NCBI GenBank assembly: GCA_037965595.1
Contig: CP150183.1
Span: 3,596,001-3,660,000, forward strand
DNA: 64,000 nucleotides
Source of the DNA: Alkalihalobacillus sp. FSL W8-0930
GTDB lineage: Bacteria > Bacillota > Bacilli > Bacillales > Bacillaceae_D
Direction of reading: 5' to 3'
Notes under the pieces: model-generated
Databases searched by the model: none
Seen by the model: the letters and a program-made list of their open reading frames with translations, nothing else
Told to the model about the DNA's origin: nothing
Translations under genes and position numbers: made by a program
Shown: positions 53,514 through 64,000 of the stretch, in pieces
How the letters are laid out: each line of letters opens with the position of its first letter
How positions within the stretch are numbered: position 1 is the first letter of the stretch

Positions 53514-53619
53514 GTTAGAATCCACCCTTAAAAGACATTAAACACGAATGTTAGTTTACCTCACACGCCACCAGACAACAAGGAAAGCTTCTTGATTATC
53601 TTTTCCTATTCCTCATAGA

Positions 53620-53648
53620 AAAAAGCTCCCCTAAGGGAGCTTTTTTTA
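53620..53648 (-). terminator. Intrinsic terminator of Na+/H+ antiporter gene
   Basis: AAAAAAGCTCCC and GGGAGCTTTTTT with CTAA loop. Confidence 0.85.
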
Positions 53649-53651
53649 ACT

Positions 53652-54980
53652 CTATAAAATGATGGCTGCAATCCATCCAAAAATAATGAGCGGGATATTA
53701 AAATGAAGAAAGGTTGGAACACAGGTATCCCAAATATGATTATGCTGACCGTCAGCATTTAACCCGGCAGTTGGTCCGAGTGTACTGTCCGATGCAGGAG
53801 CCCCTGCATCCCCAATTGCTCCTGCTGTACCGATTAAAGAGAGTGTAGCAAGTGGACTGAAGCCCATCGCCGCACACATTGGCACAAAAAGTGCTGCAAT
53901 AATCGGGACAGTCGCAAAGGACGAGCCAATCCCCATTGTTATTAATAATCCTATTAAGATCATAAGAATTGCAGCTAAGCTTTTGCTATCACCCATCCAT
54001 GATGCAGATGTTTCAACAAGCTGCTCGACGTCACCAGTCGCCCGCATGACTTCTGCAAATCCAGAAGCTGCAATCATGACGAATCCGATGAAAGCCATCA
54101 TCTTCATTCCTTCTGTTAAAAGGGCATCAGACTCTTTAAAACGAACGGATCCACTAAACACAAGAACAACTAGACCCGCTACCCCAGCGATTACCATTGA
54201 ATCTGAGGTTACTTGAACGATGACCGTGGCAAGAATCGCAGCAAATGCACTAAGTAATGAGTGCGTTGAATACGAAATCGTCTCTTGTTCAGGTTGACTT
54301 GATGCCTCGAGTGATTGATTCTCGTACTGTCGCGGCTTCCGGTACGTAATAAAGACTGCTACGAGAAGACCTAAAACCATTCCAAGTGTTGGGAGAAGCA
54401 TCGCATACGGCATGTCACTTAGAGATGCAGACATCCCGTTTGCTTCCATATTATCAACAACAATGCCGTGGAAGATGGCTCCGAACCCAAAAGGTAATAA
54501 CATATAAGGCGCCTGCAGCCCAAATGTCATAATGCTTGCAACGGCCCGACGATCCACTGCCATTTCATTTAACACCTGCAAGATAGGTGGAATTAAAATA
54601 GGAATAAATGCAATATGAATGGGAATGAGGTTTTGAGACATACAGGAAATCAAAAAGATCATGAAGAAGATCAGAACCTTGGGTAAGGTTTTTGAACGGG
54701 CTTCTTCTTTCTTTCCAACAATTTTAATAGATGTATCAACAAGCAATTGAGGCAAGCCTGTTTTGGAAAGTGCAACAGCAAATGCACCAAGAACGGCATA
54801 GCTGAGCGCGATATTGGCACTGTTCCCTAAGCCTTCTGTAAAGACATCGATGGTTCCATTAAAACCTAATCCACCGAATAGACCTCCAGCAAGAGCCCCT
54901 AAAATTAATGCAATGACTACGTGTACACGCAGCAAGCTAAGTATAATCATTAATAGTACAGCTATCACAACAGCATTCAT
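53652..54980 (-). CDS. Na+/H+ antiporter family protein, YuiF-like
   Basis: A 442-residue transporter of the ion transporter/NhaC-related superfamily with eleven to twelve helices (LILGALAGGLFGGLGFNG, LIPIHIAFIPILIPPIL, GDAGAPASDSTLGPTAGLNADGQ). Close in size and order to B. subtilis YuiF. It could exchange Na+ for H+ or carry an amino acid; both have been proposed for relatives. ATG at 54980 is seven bases after GTAGGGTG; a GTG three codons upstream is less likely. Monocistronic. Confidence 0.85.
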   Translation of the reverse strand: MNAVVIAVLLMIILSLLRVHVVIALILGALAGGLFGGLGFNGTIDVFTEGLGNSANIALSYAVLGAFAVALSKTGLPQLLVDTSIKIVGKKEEARSKTLPKVLIFFMIFLISCMSQNLIPIHIAFIPILIPPILQVLNEMAVDRRAVASIMTFGLQAPYMLLPFGFGAIFHGIVVDNMEANGMSASLSDMPYAMLLPTLGMVLGLLVAVFITYRKPRQYENQSLEASSQPEQETISYSTHSLLSAFAAILATVIVQVTSDSMVIAGVAGLVVLVFSGSVRFKESDALLTEGMKMMAFIGFVMIAASGFAEVMRATGDVEQLVETSASWMGDSKSLAAILMILIGLLITMGIGSSFATVPIIAALFVPMCAAMGFSPLATLSLIGTAGAIGDAGAPASDSTLGPTAGLNADGQHNHIWDTCVPTFLHFNIPLIIFGWIAAIIL

Positions 54981-55065
54981 GTAAAACACCCTACCTACAC
55001 TTTAGTTCGATAAATCACTAAATCGAACTTTATCACCTTGGTTCCTACCCTGTCAACTATATAAT

Positions 55066-55095
55066 GAAAAGAGTAGGAGGAAAATCCCCTACCCT
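55066..55095 (-). terminator. Intrinsic terminator of HAD gene
   Basis: Minus-strand arms GGGTAGGGGA and TCCTACTC with an intervening AT-rich loop, followed by TTTTC; overlaps the stop codon. Confidence 0.6.
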
Positions 55096-55634
55096 TCCTC
55101 GATCGTTCGTTTGTGTATCATCCAAGGAGTTGCCTGCTCCAAATCAGAAAATACCGCATCAGCACCGTAGCTTGTATCCTCACGTGCATTTACAAGTACC
55201 GTCTGACAACCTGCCTTTTTACCTGCCAAAATGTCCGGCTCCCGGTCACCAACCATGATACTTATACCAAGATTAACCTGATGTTTTTTGGCAAGCTCTT
55301 CAAGCATATATGCTTTTGGTTTTCGGCAAGGACAATCAGCATGTGGTTTATGAGAGCAATAGGAAATGTCATGTATAACGGCACCATACTCAGCTAATTG
55401 ATCTACCATCGTTTGGTGAATTGTCTTCAGCCTTTCTTCAGTCATATAGCCAAGACCAATTCCACCTTGATTCGTCACTACAAACACAAGAAAACCCGCT
55501 TCGTTTAGTTGCTTGATTGCTTGTCCAACACCATTTAAAAGGTGAAAGTCACTTGGTTTGTTCACAAACTTTACTCGATGGCTTAAGACTTCATTTATCA
55601 CTCCATCACGGTCTAAAAAAACAGCCTGATTCAC
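55089..55634 (-). CDS. HAD-IIIA phosphatase, GmhB-like
   Basis: A 181-residue HAD hydrolase: nucleophile motif FLDRDGVINE (Asp8, Asp10), VVTNQGGIG, GDREPDILAGKKAG, and the GmhB zinc loop CSHKPHADCPC. GmhB removes a phosphate from heptose 1,7-bisphosphate; in a Gram-positive the substrate could be a heptose for surface glycans or another sugar phosphate. It follows the MBL hydrolase gene by three bases and is cotranscribed with it. Confidence 0.87.
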   Translation of the reverse strand: MNQAVFLDRDGVINEVLSHRVKFVNKPSDFHLLNGVGQAIKQLNEAGFLVFVVTNQGGIGLGYMTEERLKTIHQTMVDQLAEYGAVIHDISYCSHKPHADCPCRKPKAYMLEELAKKHQVNLGISIMVGDREPDILAGKKAGCQTVLVNAREDTSYGADAVFSDLEQATPWMIHKRTIEEG

Positions 55635-55637
55635 CTT

Positions 55638-56486
55638 TTATTCCTTGATATACTTTCCAAAGTCAGGGACTGCTACACGATCGAATTCCAACACAAGCTG
55701 ATCCAAGTGACGTTTAAACTCTTCTCCAAACATTGGTAACCCATGCCCCGGTCCAATGAATGACGGCTGCAAGTTTCTTAGTCGCTCAACAGAAAGCTTT
55801 GCTTGCTTCCAGTCGGTTGTCAGATATCGTGGTGGTCCTTGAAGATCCTCCGTTTGCGTCATCACATCGTATAGTGAATCCTGCTTCACAGTGATGATGG
55901 CATCTGCAGACAGCAGCGCTCCATCCTTCTCACGGAACAAAGCGATTTGTCCAGGAGAATGTCCAGGGGTATGAATCCACTTCCACTCCGGAAAACCATC
56001 AAGTGTTTCAATTGAATGAAGGGCTTTAACAAATGGTTTAAGATCGATTGCTTTATGAGGAAAAGCACCAGATAGCTTAGCAACCATTCCACCTTCTACT
56101 GTTGGATCCGGTTTAGGATAGTCTTGTCCTCCCGTGACAAAAGGAAGCTCAAGCTCATGACAATACAAGGTCACGTCCCAGTGCTTAGCTAAATCATACG
56201 CTGCACCTACATGATCAAAATGACCATGAGTTAAGACAATCATCTTTGGAGGATGAGCCTCTCCAAATTCTGATTTAAGTGCAGTTAGGATCACATCAGG
56301 TGTTCTGCTAATCCCACAGTCCACTAAAAACCATTCATGTGGCTTCCTTGGGTTTCCTACAAAATAAACGTTCACTATTTTATCTGTGTAACAAAAAATA
56401 TCTTCCGTCAAACGCTGGACCAACCCATCGTGTGCCGAGGTCATAGGGATGGTTGGAACTGGTTCTGTGCTTGTTTGATTATTCAT
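55638..56486 (-). CDS. MBL-fold metallo-hydrolase
   Basis: A 282-residue metallo-beta-lactamase-fold enzyme. Metal ligands: LTHGHFDHVG, later a His in WIHTPGHSPGQ, and Asp in LLSADAII. Substrate unknown; glyoxalase II-like or lactonase activities are common. ATG at 56486 is six bases after AAGGAG; the longer frame has no ribosome site. Forms a two-gene operon with the GmhB-like phosphatase. Confidence 0.87.
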   Translation of the reverse strand: MNNQTSTEPVPTIPMTSAHDGLVQRLTEDIFCYTDKIVNVYFVGNPRKPHEWFLVDCGISRTPDVILTALKSEFGEAHPPKMIVLTHGHFDHVGAAYDLAKHWDVTLYCHELELPFVTGGQDYPKPDPTVEGGMVAKLSGAFPHKAIDLKPFVKALHSIETLDGFPEWKWIHTPGHSPGQIALFREKDGALLSADAIITVKQDSLYDVMTQTEDLQGPPRYLTTDWKQAKLSVERLRNLQPSFIGPGHGLPMFGEEFKRHLDQLVLEFDRVAVPDFGKYIKE

Positions 56487-56582
56487 GAGTAACTCCTTTT
56501 TACATGTGATTAACTGTGCCTTCATAGCTTGGCTAAGATCCTTTTTTCTATCCCATAAATACTTTTCTAAATTTTAAAATAT

Positions 56583-56607
56583 GTTTGCATGCTACGGCAA
56601 AGGGAAT
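56583..56607 (+). promoter_or_regulatory. Sigma-B-like promoter of glsB/yeaQ gene
   Basis: GTTTGC (56583-56588), 13-base spacer, GGGAAT (56602-56607); consensus GTTTAA-N12-14-GGGTAT. About 35 bases before the gene. Confidence 0.65.
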
Positions 56608-56643
56608 AGGAGTATTGTACTTATACAGAAGGAGAGATTTTAT

Positions 56644-56892
56644 ATGGGTTTTATTTGGAGTCTTATTATCGGTGGATTAATTGGATGGGCAGCTGGAGCC
56701 ATCACAGGTAAGGGTGTTCCATTCGGAATTATTGGGAACATTATCGCAGGTTTCGTTGGAGCAAGTCTTGGAACAGCGATCCTAGGTGACATTGGACCTT
56801 CACTCGGTGGGTTCGCTATATTCCCAGCACTTGTGGGTGCGATTATTTTGATTTTAATCGTATCGTTTGTATTACGTTTGTTAAAAAAATAA
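56644..56892 (+). CDS. GlsB/YeaQ/YmgE family stress membrane protein
   Basis: An 82-residue protein of three hydrophobic helices, very Gly-rich (GGLIGWAAGAITGKG, GNIIAGFVGASLG), the hallmark of this transglycosylase-associated family. General stress role; mechanism unknown. ATG at 56644 follows AAGGAGAG. A sigma-B-like promoter directly upstream agrees with stress induction. Ends in its own terminator. Confidence 0.87.
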   Translation: MGFIWSLIIGGLIGWAAGAITGKGVPFGIIGNIIAGFVGASLGTAILGDIGPSLGGFAIFPALVGAIILILIVSFVLRLLKK

Positions 56893-56901
56893 TTAGCGCA
56901 G

Positions 56902-56929
56902 AAACCTCGGATCATTCCGGGGTTTTTTA
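56902..56929 (+). terminator. Intrinsic terminator
   Basis: AACCTCGG and CCGGGGTT arms followed by TTTT. Confidence 0.8.
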
Positions 56930-56950
56930 TTTTGCTTACATACTAAGTGC

Positions 56951-56976
56951 GTTTAAAGATTCGGGCACCAGGGTAC
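56951..56976 (+). promoter_or_regulatory. Sigma-B-like promoter of BCCT gene
   Basis: GTTTAA (56951-56956), 14-base spacer, GGGTAC (56971-56976); only one position differs from the consensus. About 50 bases before the transporter start. Confidence 0.7.
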
Positions 56977-57028
56977 ATTTCTAGCATTTGGTATTTTCCA
57001 AACACAATCTATAGTGGTGGTGAAGAAT

Positions 57029-58573
57029 ATGAACAGAAAAGGTAAGAAAAGCATGGATTTATCGATTACTTTACCTGCCATTATCCTTGTAGGAGCTTTT
57101 AGTCTACTATTCACACTGTTTACAGATGAATCTACAGAAAAACTTCAATCGGTCTTTGACTTTATTGTAGATCAATTTAGGTGGGGTTATATATGGTACG
57201 GAGCACTTATTACCATTGCAGCAATCTATTTTTCATTTTCTAGATACGGACAGGTTGTTTTAGGCGATCCTACGGATAAGCCGAGATTTACCTTATTTGA
57301 ATATTCATCCATCCTAGTTGCCATGGGGTTAGGGGCGACCATTATGAGAACAGGAATGGTGCAATGGGCTGAAGTAGCAAATGACCCACCCTTTGGATTG
57401 GAGCCAGGTTCAACAGACGCTATTCTTGCTGGAAATTCATACAGTATGTTTTTATGGAGCTTTCAGACCTTTGCCATTTTTGTCATGGTTGCTCCCGCTA
57501 TGGGGTACATACTTCATGTACGAAAAAAGCCAAAGCTCCGCATTTCTGAGGCGTGTCGTTGTCTCTTTGGAGATCGATTTACAAATGGCCTAGGAGGAAA
57601 GGCATTAGATGTCCTTTTCTTAGTTAGCATTCTTTCTGGTGCAGCCGTAACTTTAGGATTAGGAACCCCTATTGTCACACATAACATAGCTCAGTTGTTT
57701 CAGATCGACATCACTTTACCTTTAACGATTATCGTTACGCTCATTTGGGTAACTGTTTTTACGATAAGTGCCTATGTAGGGATTGATAAAGGCATTAAGC
57801 GGTTAAGTACGATGAATATGTACCTTGCAGGCGCGTTCGCCATATTTATATTAGTGATTGGCCCAGGAATGTTCATTTTGAACTACTTTACTGACTCTGT
57901 GAGATACTTGCTCTCCAACTATCTAAATTTCTCCTTTTACACAAACTCATTACATAACGGAGAGTCCACGCATGTAGAGAGCCATACCGTATTCTGGTTC
58001 GCTTACAATGCAACGTGGGCGATGCTACACGGGGTATTTGCAGCTGTTGTCTCAAAAGGAAGAACAATTAAAGAAATGATTCTCACTTATCTGCTTGCTC
58101 CAACTATTTTGTCATGGATTGCGACTGGAATATTAGGTGGCCTAGGAGTAGATCGTTTGTTAAATGGAAATGTAGCTGTTTTAGATCTCATAAAGGATCA
58201 AGAGCCGGTTGCTGCCGTCCCAGCTATATTGGAATCGCTGCCCTTCTCCTGGTTAACGATGATTGTCTTTGTTATTATCGCCGCTATATTTATGGTAACT
58301 ACACTCGATTCAACAACATATACAATCTCTGCATATATGTCGAAGCACGACATGAGCAATCAAACACCCTCCAAAAACTTGCGTGTTGTCGTTTCTATTA
58401 TCATCACAGTTCTTGCTTTAACATTGATGAGCATAGGAGGCCTAGCCCCTCTTGAAGTTCTATCAGGCTTAATGGGTATTCCTATTATCGTTATTCAAAT
58501 ATTGACCGTACTAGCCGCCAAAAAAATGATAGACCAAGATCAGGCTTGGCTCACAAACGTCCGGAAGAACTAA
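57029..58573 (+). CDS. Divergent BCCT family transporter
   Basis: A 514-residue betaine/choline/carnitine transporter with twelve helices. The family frame is clear (SKGRTIKEMILTYLLAPTILSW, DSTTYTISAYMS), but in the Trp motif of TM8 only the last Trp is retained; the others are Phe, Tyr and Asn (WFAYNATWAML). The TM3 glycine segment reads MGLGATIMR instead of the usual MGIGL. Substrate specificity is therefore uncertain. ATG at 57029 is six bases after GGTGGTGA. A sigma-B-like promoter suggests osmotic or general stress induction. Confidence 0.87.
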   Translation: MNRKGKKSMDLSITLPAIILVGAFSLLFTLFTDESTEKLQSVFDFIVDQFRWGYIWYGALITIAAIYFSFSRYGQVVLGDPTDKPRFTLFEYSSILVAMGLGATIMRTGMVQWAEVANDPPFGLEPGSTDAILAGNSYSMFLWSFQTFAIFVMVAPAMGYILHVRKKPKLRISEACRCLFGDRFTNGLGGKALDVLFLVSILSGAAVTLGLGTPIVTHNIAQLFQIDITLPLTIIVTLIWVTVFTISAYVGIDKGIKRLSTMNMYLAGAFAIFILVIGPGMFILNYFTDSVRYLLSNYLNFSFYTNSLHNGESTHVESHTVFWFAYNATWAMLHGVFAAVVSKGRTIKEMILTYLLAPTILSWIATGILGGLGVDRLLNGNVAVLDLIKDQEPVAAVPAILESLPFSWLTMIVFVIIAAIFMVTTLDSTTYTISAYMSKHDMSNQTPSKNLRVVVSIIITVLALTLMSIGGLAPLEVLSGLMGIPIIVIQILTVLAAKKMIDQDQAWLTNVRKN

Positions 58574-58575
58574 AA

Positions 58576-58613
58576 CAAAAAGCTGCTCATCCATACGGGT
58601 GAGCAGCTTTATT
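58576..58613. terminator. Bidirectional intrinsic terminator
   Basis: AAGCTGCTCA and TGAGCAGCTT arms between the BCCT gene and the convergent YodB-like gene. Confidence 0.85.
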
Positions 58614-58926
58614 ATGATTCTGTTTCCATCCACGATTCAGCGAATTTCTCCATCTCTTTCATAATTGGTTGAAGAGCCAATCCTTTATCAGTTAAGGAAT
58701 ATTCAATCCTCACTGGGGTTTCCGGAATTACGTCCCGTTTCACAATCCCCTCAGATTCTAAATCTTTCAGTCGTTCAGAAAGAACTCTACCGCTGACAGC
58801 CATGGAGGATTCAATATGACAGAAACGCTTAGGCCCTGGCAACAGTTGATAGATAATTAACCCTGTCCACCTTTGACTAAGGATGCCCATTGCTTTTTCA
58901 AATCTAGGACAAATTGACGTATCCAT
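58612..58926 (-). CDS. HxlR/YodB-like redox-sensing repressor
   Basis: A 104-residue winged-helix protein of the HxlR family, close to B. subtilis YodB: ICPRFEKAMGILSQRWTGLII, GPKRFCHIE, LSERLKDLESEGIVKR, ETPVRIEYSLTDKG. With the ATG at 58926 (GGAGG ten bases upstream) the sensing Cys falls at position 6, as in YodB. The C-terminal Cys residues of YodB are missing, while an extra Cys36 is present. It is divergent from an FMN reductase gene with two palindromes between, which makes that gene its likely target. Confidence 0.85.
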   Translation of the reverse strand: MDTSICPRFEKAMGILSQRWTGLIIYQLLPGPKRFCHIESSMAVSGRVLSERLKDLESEGIVKRDVIPETPVRIEYSLTDKGLALQPIMKEMEKFAESWMETES

Positions 58927-58996
58927 TTCAATCACTCCTCCCCTCTATTATATACCCATTTGAGAAAAAATAAATTACTTTTTATAAAAAACTTAC

Positions 58997-59025
58997 TTGA
59001 CATAACTTATTTATGAATGTATATT
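58997..59025 (+). promoter_or_regulatory. Sigma-A promoter of FMN reductase gene
   Basis: TTGACA (58997-59002), 17-base spacer, TATATT (59020-59025). Confidence 0.8.
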
Positions 59026-59026
59026 T

Positions 59027-59065
59027 ACTTACATAAAGTAAGTTACTTACAAGATTTTTTGTAAG
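59027..59065 (+). promoter_or_regulatory. Two tandem HxlR/YodB-type operators
   Basis: Palindrome 1: ACTTAC-N5-GTAAGT at 59027-59043, directly after the -10 box. Palindrome 2: CTTACAA-N6-TTGTAAG at 59046-59065. Binding would block the start of transcription. Confidence 0.65.
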
Positions 59066-59168
59066 CAGGTATATGCAAGTCATCTTCAGAATATATATTG
59101 CAGGCGGTGTATCACACATGAGTTTTATAAAAAAAATATTTGGAAAAGAATCTAAGGAGGAAACACAA

Positions 59169-59720
59169 ATGGCACAGGAAGCACTAAAAATTGGAATTAT
59201 CTTAGGAAGCACGAGACAAGGACGCGTAAGCCCACAGGTTGGAGAATGGGTGAAAAAGTTAGCGGATGAACGTGGAGATGCTGAATATGAAATCGTAGAT
59301 ATCGCAGAGTTTGAGCTTCCGTTTTTAGGAACTACAGATGGCACAGAACCAGGCATCGGTGCATGGAACCAAAAGCTTGCTAGCCTCGATGGATTTGTCT
59401 TCATCGTTCAAGAATATAACCACAGCATTTCAGGTTCACTGAAAAACGCTTTAGACTTTGCACGTGATGCATGGCATAACAAAGCAGCTGGAATTGTAAG
59501 CTATGGTTCAACAGGTGGCGCACGTGCAGCAGAACATCTTCGTGGCATCATGGGAGAGCTTAAAATAGCGGATGTTCGTACACATCCAACCCTTTCACTA
59601 TTCTTAGACTTTGAGAACGGCCAAGACTTTAAACCACAAGAACTCCACCAAACAAACATCACTGCAATGCTTGATGAAGTAAACGAGTGGAGCACTGCAT
59701 TAAAAACGATTCGTAAATAG
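59169..59720 (+). CDS. NADPH-dependent FMN reductase
   Basis: A 183-residue flavodoxin-like reductase; IGIILGSTRQGR is the FMN phosphate loop and VQEYNHSISGSLKNALDF the second FMN contact. Such enzymes reduce quinones, azo dyes or chromate and guard against electrophiles. AAGGAGG is eight bases before the ATG at 59169; the frame continues upstream and an ATG at 59118 would add a basic 17-residue extension, but without a comparable ribosome site. Probably repressed by the divergent YodB-like protein. Confidence 0.87.
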   Translation: MAQEALKIGIILGSTRQGRVSPQVGEWVKKLADERGDAEYEIVDIAEFELPFLGTTDGTEPGIGAWNQKLASLDGFVFIVQEYNHSISGSLKNALDFARDAWHNKAAGIVSYGSTGGARAAEHLRGIMGELKIADVRTHPTLSLFLDFENGQDFKPQELHQTNITAMLDEVNEWSTALKTIRK

Positions 59721-59727
59721 TACGTTA

Positions 59728-59760
59728 AAACCTGCCTCTGATTGTTAGGGCAGGTTTTTT
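59728..59760 (+). terminator. Intrinsic terminator
   Basis: AACCTGCC and GGCAGGTT arms followed by TTTT. Confidence 0.85.
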
Positions 59761-59768
59761 GATGACTA

Positions 59769-60236
59769 CTATAGATGAAGTCCCATTTGTTCAAACTCTT
59801 TTTTAGCAAGGTCATAGTCTTTCTTTCGTTCGAGGTCCGTTTTGGGGTACCCAATGAAGTAGGTAAGAATCGAGTCTAATCGCTGATGAGGTCTACTTCC
59901 CCCTATAAAATATGAGGTGATGTTCTTAAAATCATCTGTTTCCGTAACAATTGATAGTCCGATGGTTAAAATCGTGTCCACATCAAGTGGAGTGTACGTC
60001 CGTTTCCTTGCTAACAGCTCATATTCCATATCTAAAACGCTCCCTGCACGTCCAGACAGTAATGCAAGAGTTGCTTCATCACTGAGGCCATAGATGGAGG
60101 CTGTTTTTTCCCGTGGGGGCATGCACACGTCCAGAAATAACTGAAACTCCGGGTCTTGCCGATCAATTTTTCTCGCATGTAATTGTTCTTGAAAAAATTG
60201 ATCTATGCGATAAATGGGTACCGCATGCACGTTCAT
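59769..60236 (-). CDS. Hypothetical protein, 155 aa
   Basis: No family recognised. Soluble, with PPREKTASIYGLSDEATLAL and TYTPLDVDTILTIGLSIV; the C-terminal third is charged and helical (KTDLERKKDYDLAKKEFEQ). One Cys. The start ATG at 60236 has CGAGGTG before it. It lies directly downstream of array 3 in the transcription direction, so its promoter must be within or right after the array. Function unknown. Confidence 0.7.
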   Translation of the reverse strand: MNVHAVPIYRIDQFFQEQLHARKIDRQDPEFQLFLDVCMPPREKTASIYGLSDEATLALLSGRAGSVLDMEYELLARKRTYTPLDVDTILTIGLSIVTETDDFKNITSYFIGGSRPHQRLDSILTYFIGYPKTDLERKKDYDLAKKEFEQMGLHL

Positions 60237-60286
60237 AGGAAATCACCTCGTTTCTTTTTATTATATCGGATGTGCGGGGTGAAGGT

Positions 60287-60600
60287 CTTGATTAAAGAAG
60301 GTTGCGTTAGGTAGTTAATGCAGCGGGGTTCTTGACCTCTTGGTAAAACGCTGAGGGAACTTAATATTAGGGCGGTTTTCCTTACCAAGTCTCCCGTTGG
60401 TCTTGATATCAGACTCTACCTCTTGGTAAATCACTGTGCGGGCTTGATATCGGCCCCTACTTCTTGATGGACCCCCTCTTTTTTCCTGCTAGATGAGCGA
60501 TTCTTCTTGGTAACGGGGTGCCGCGCTTGGTTAATTCAGCGGTCTTCTTGATAAAGGGTGCATTCCCCTTGATAACGAGCTTCTTCTTGCGCACTCTCCA
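60287..60600. repeat. Degenerate 20/21-nt tandem array (array 3)
   Basis: About fifteen diverged units marked by CTTG, at 60339, 60360, 60381, 60402, 60422, 60443, 60463, about 60485, 60506, 60526, 60547, 60568 and 60586. Steps are 20 or 21 bases; CTTGATATC recurs at 60402 and 60443 with CTTGGTAAA between them, showing the 41-nt dimer. No gene or other signal was seen in it. On the minus strand it begins right after the terminator of the phospho-beta-glucosidase gene. Confidence 0.8.
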
Positions 60601-60605
60601 CACAC

Positions 60606-60638
60606 AAAAAAGCCCGCCGACTCATGGTCGCGCGAGCT
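60606..60638 (-). terminator. Intrinsic terminator of the beta-glucoside operon
   Basis: Minus-strand arms GCTCGCGCGAC and GTCGGCGGGC followed by TTTTTTG, which joins array 3. Confidence 0.75.
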
Positions 60639-60648
60639 TTCCTTTGTA

Positions 60649-64000
<3,352 letters not shown>

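Noticed and set aside
59073-59168. N-terminal extension of the FMN reductase
   Set aside because: AAGGAGG just before 59169 and the start of the flavodoxin fold there favour the short form; the extension overlaps the operator region.

Overview
The window comes from a Gram-positive, spore-forming Bacillaceae chromosome of low to moderate G+C. Support: a YtvI-like sporulation membrane protein, AGGAGG-type ribosome binding sites with GTG/TTG starts, sigma-A promoters, two sigma-B-like promoters, a Fur box, and close B. subtilis counterparts (yxeKLMNOQ, YodB, HtpX, VmlR-type ABC-F, PTS-beta-glucoside). Several Na+-coupled or osmolyte carriers (NSS, NhaC-type, BCCT) would fit an alkaliphilic or halotolerant relative, but genus is not decided here. 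No rRNA, tRNA, prophage, intact IS or CRISPR array was seen.

Layout. 1-4.8 kb: end of an SGNH hydrolase, YtvI-like protein, two SDR dehydrogenases, azoreductase, two small unknown proteins. 5-10.6 kb: a yxeKLMNO-Q operon for S-(2-succino)cysteine uptake and breakdown, missing yxeP. 10.7-16.2 kb: NSS transporter, YxeA-family protein, AEC carrier, 3-hydroxyisobutyryl-CoA hydrolase, and a PadR operon of repeated two-helix membrane modules. 16.6-24.3 kb: M48 peptidase with ankyrin repeats, Fur-controlled siderophore-binding lipoprotein, RluF-type pseudouridine synthase, quinone-reductase-like protein, a DMT exporter/cysteine dioxygenase pair, a second AEC carrier. 24.4-27.4 kb: secreted ComEC-like hydrolase with a DUF3006 partner, ABC exporter. 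28-36.5 kb: a seven-gene reductive pyrimidine catabolism operon (preT, preA, dihydropyrimidinase, NCS1 permease, unknown 75-aa protein, beta-ureidopropionase, aminotransferase). 36.8-50.4 kb: HtpX, Mn-catalase, LysE, amino acid permease, UbiD, ppk1, ppx, EutH, membrane proteins. 50.4-64 kb: antibiotic-type ABC-F with an attenuator leader, MFS, Na+/H+ antiporter, HAD/MBL pair, two sigma-B-type stress genes, YodB-like regulator with its FMN reductase, and a beta-glucoside PTS operon that runs off the right end.

Most unusual feature: three intergenic arrays (12.1, 27.5 and 60.3 kb) built from different sequences but sharing the same 20/21-nt period (41-nt dimer). Each begins right after the U-tract of an intrinsic terminator of a minus-strand gene, with a common TTTTTTGTG-type junction. 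The largest has twelve exact 41-bp units and is open in all three plus frames only because 41 is not a multiple of three. I know of no described function. A second regulatory find is the ABC-F leader: a 31-codon ORF, an intrinsic terminator hiding the Shine-Dalgarno, and a competing antiterminator. Three decayed copies of a Bacillaceae-type interspersed repeat lie at 16.4, 20.4 and 21.7 kb.
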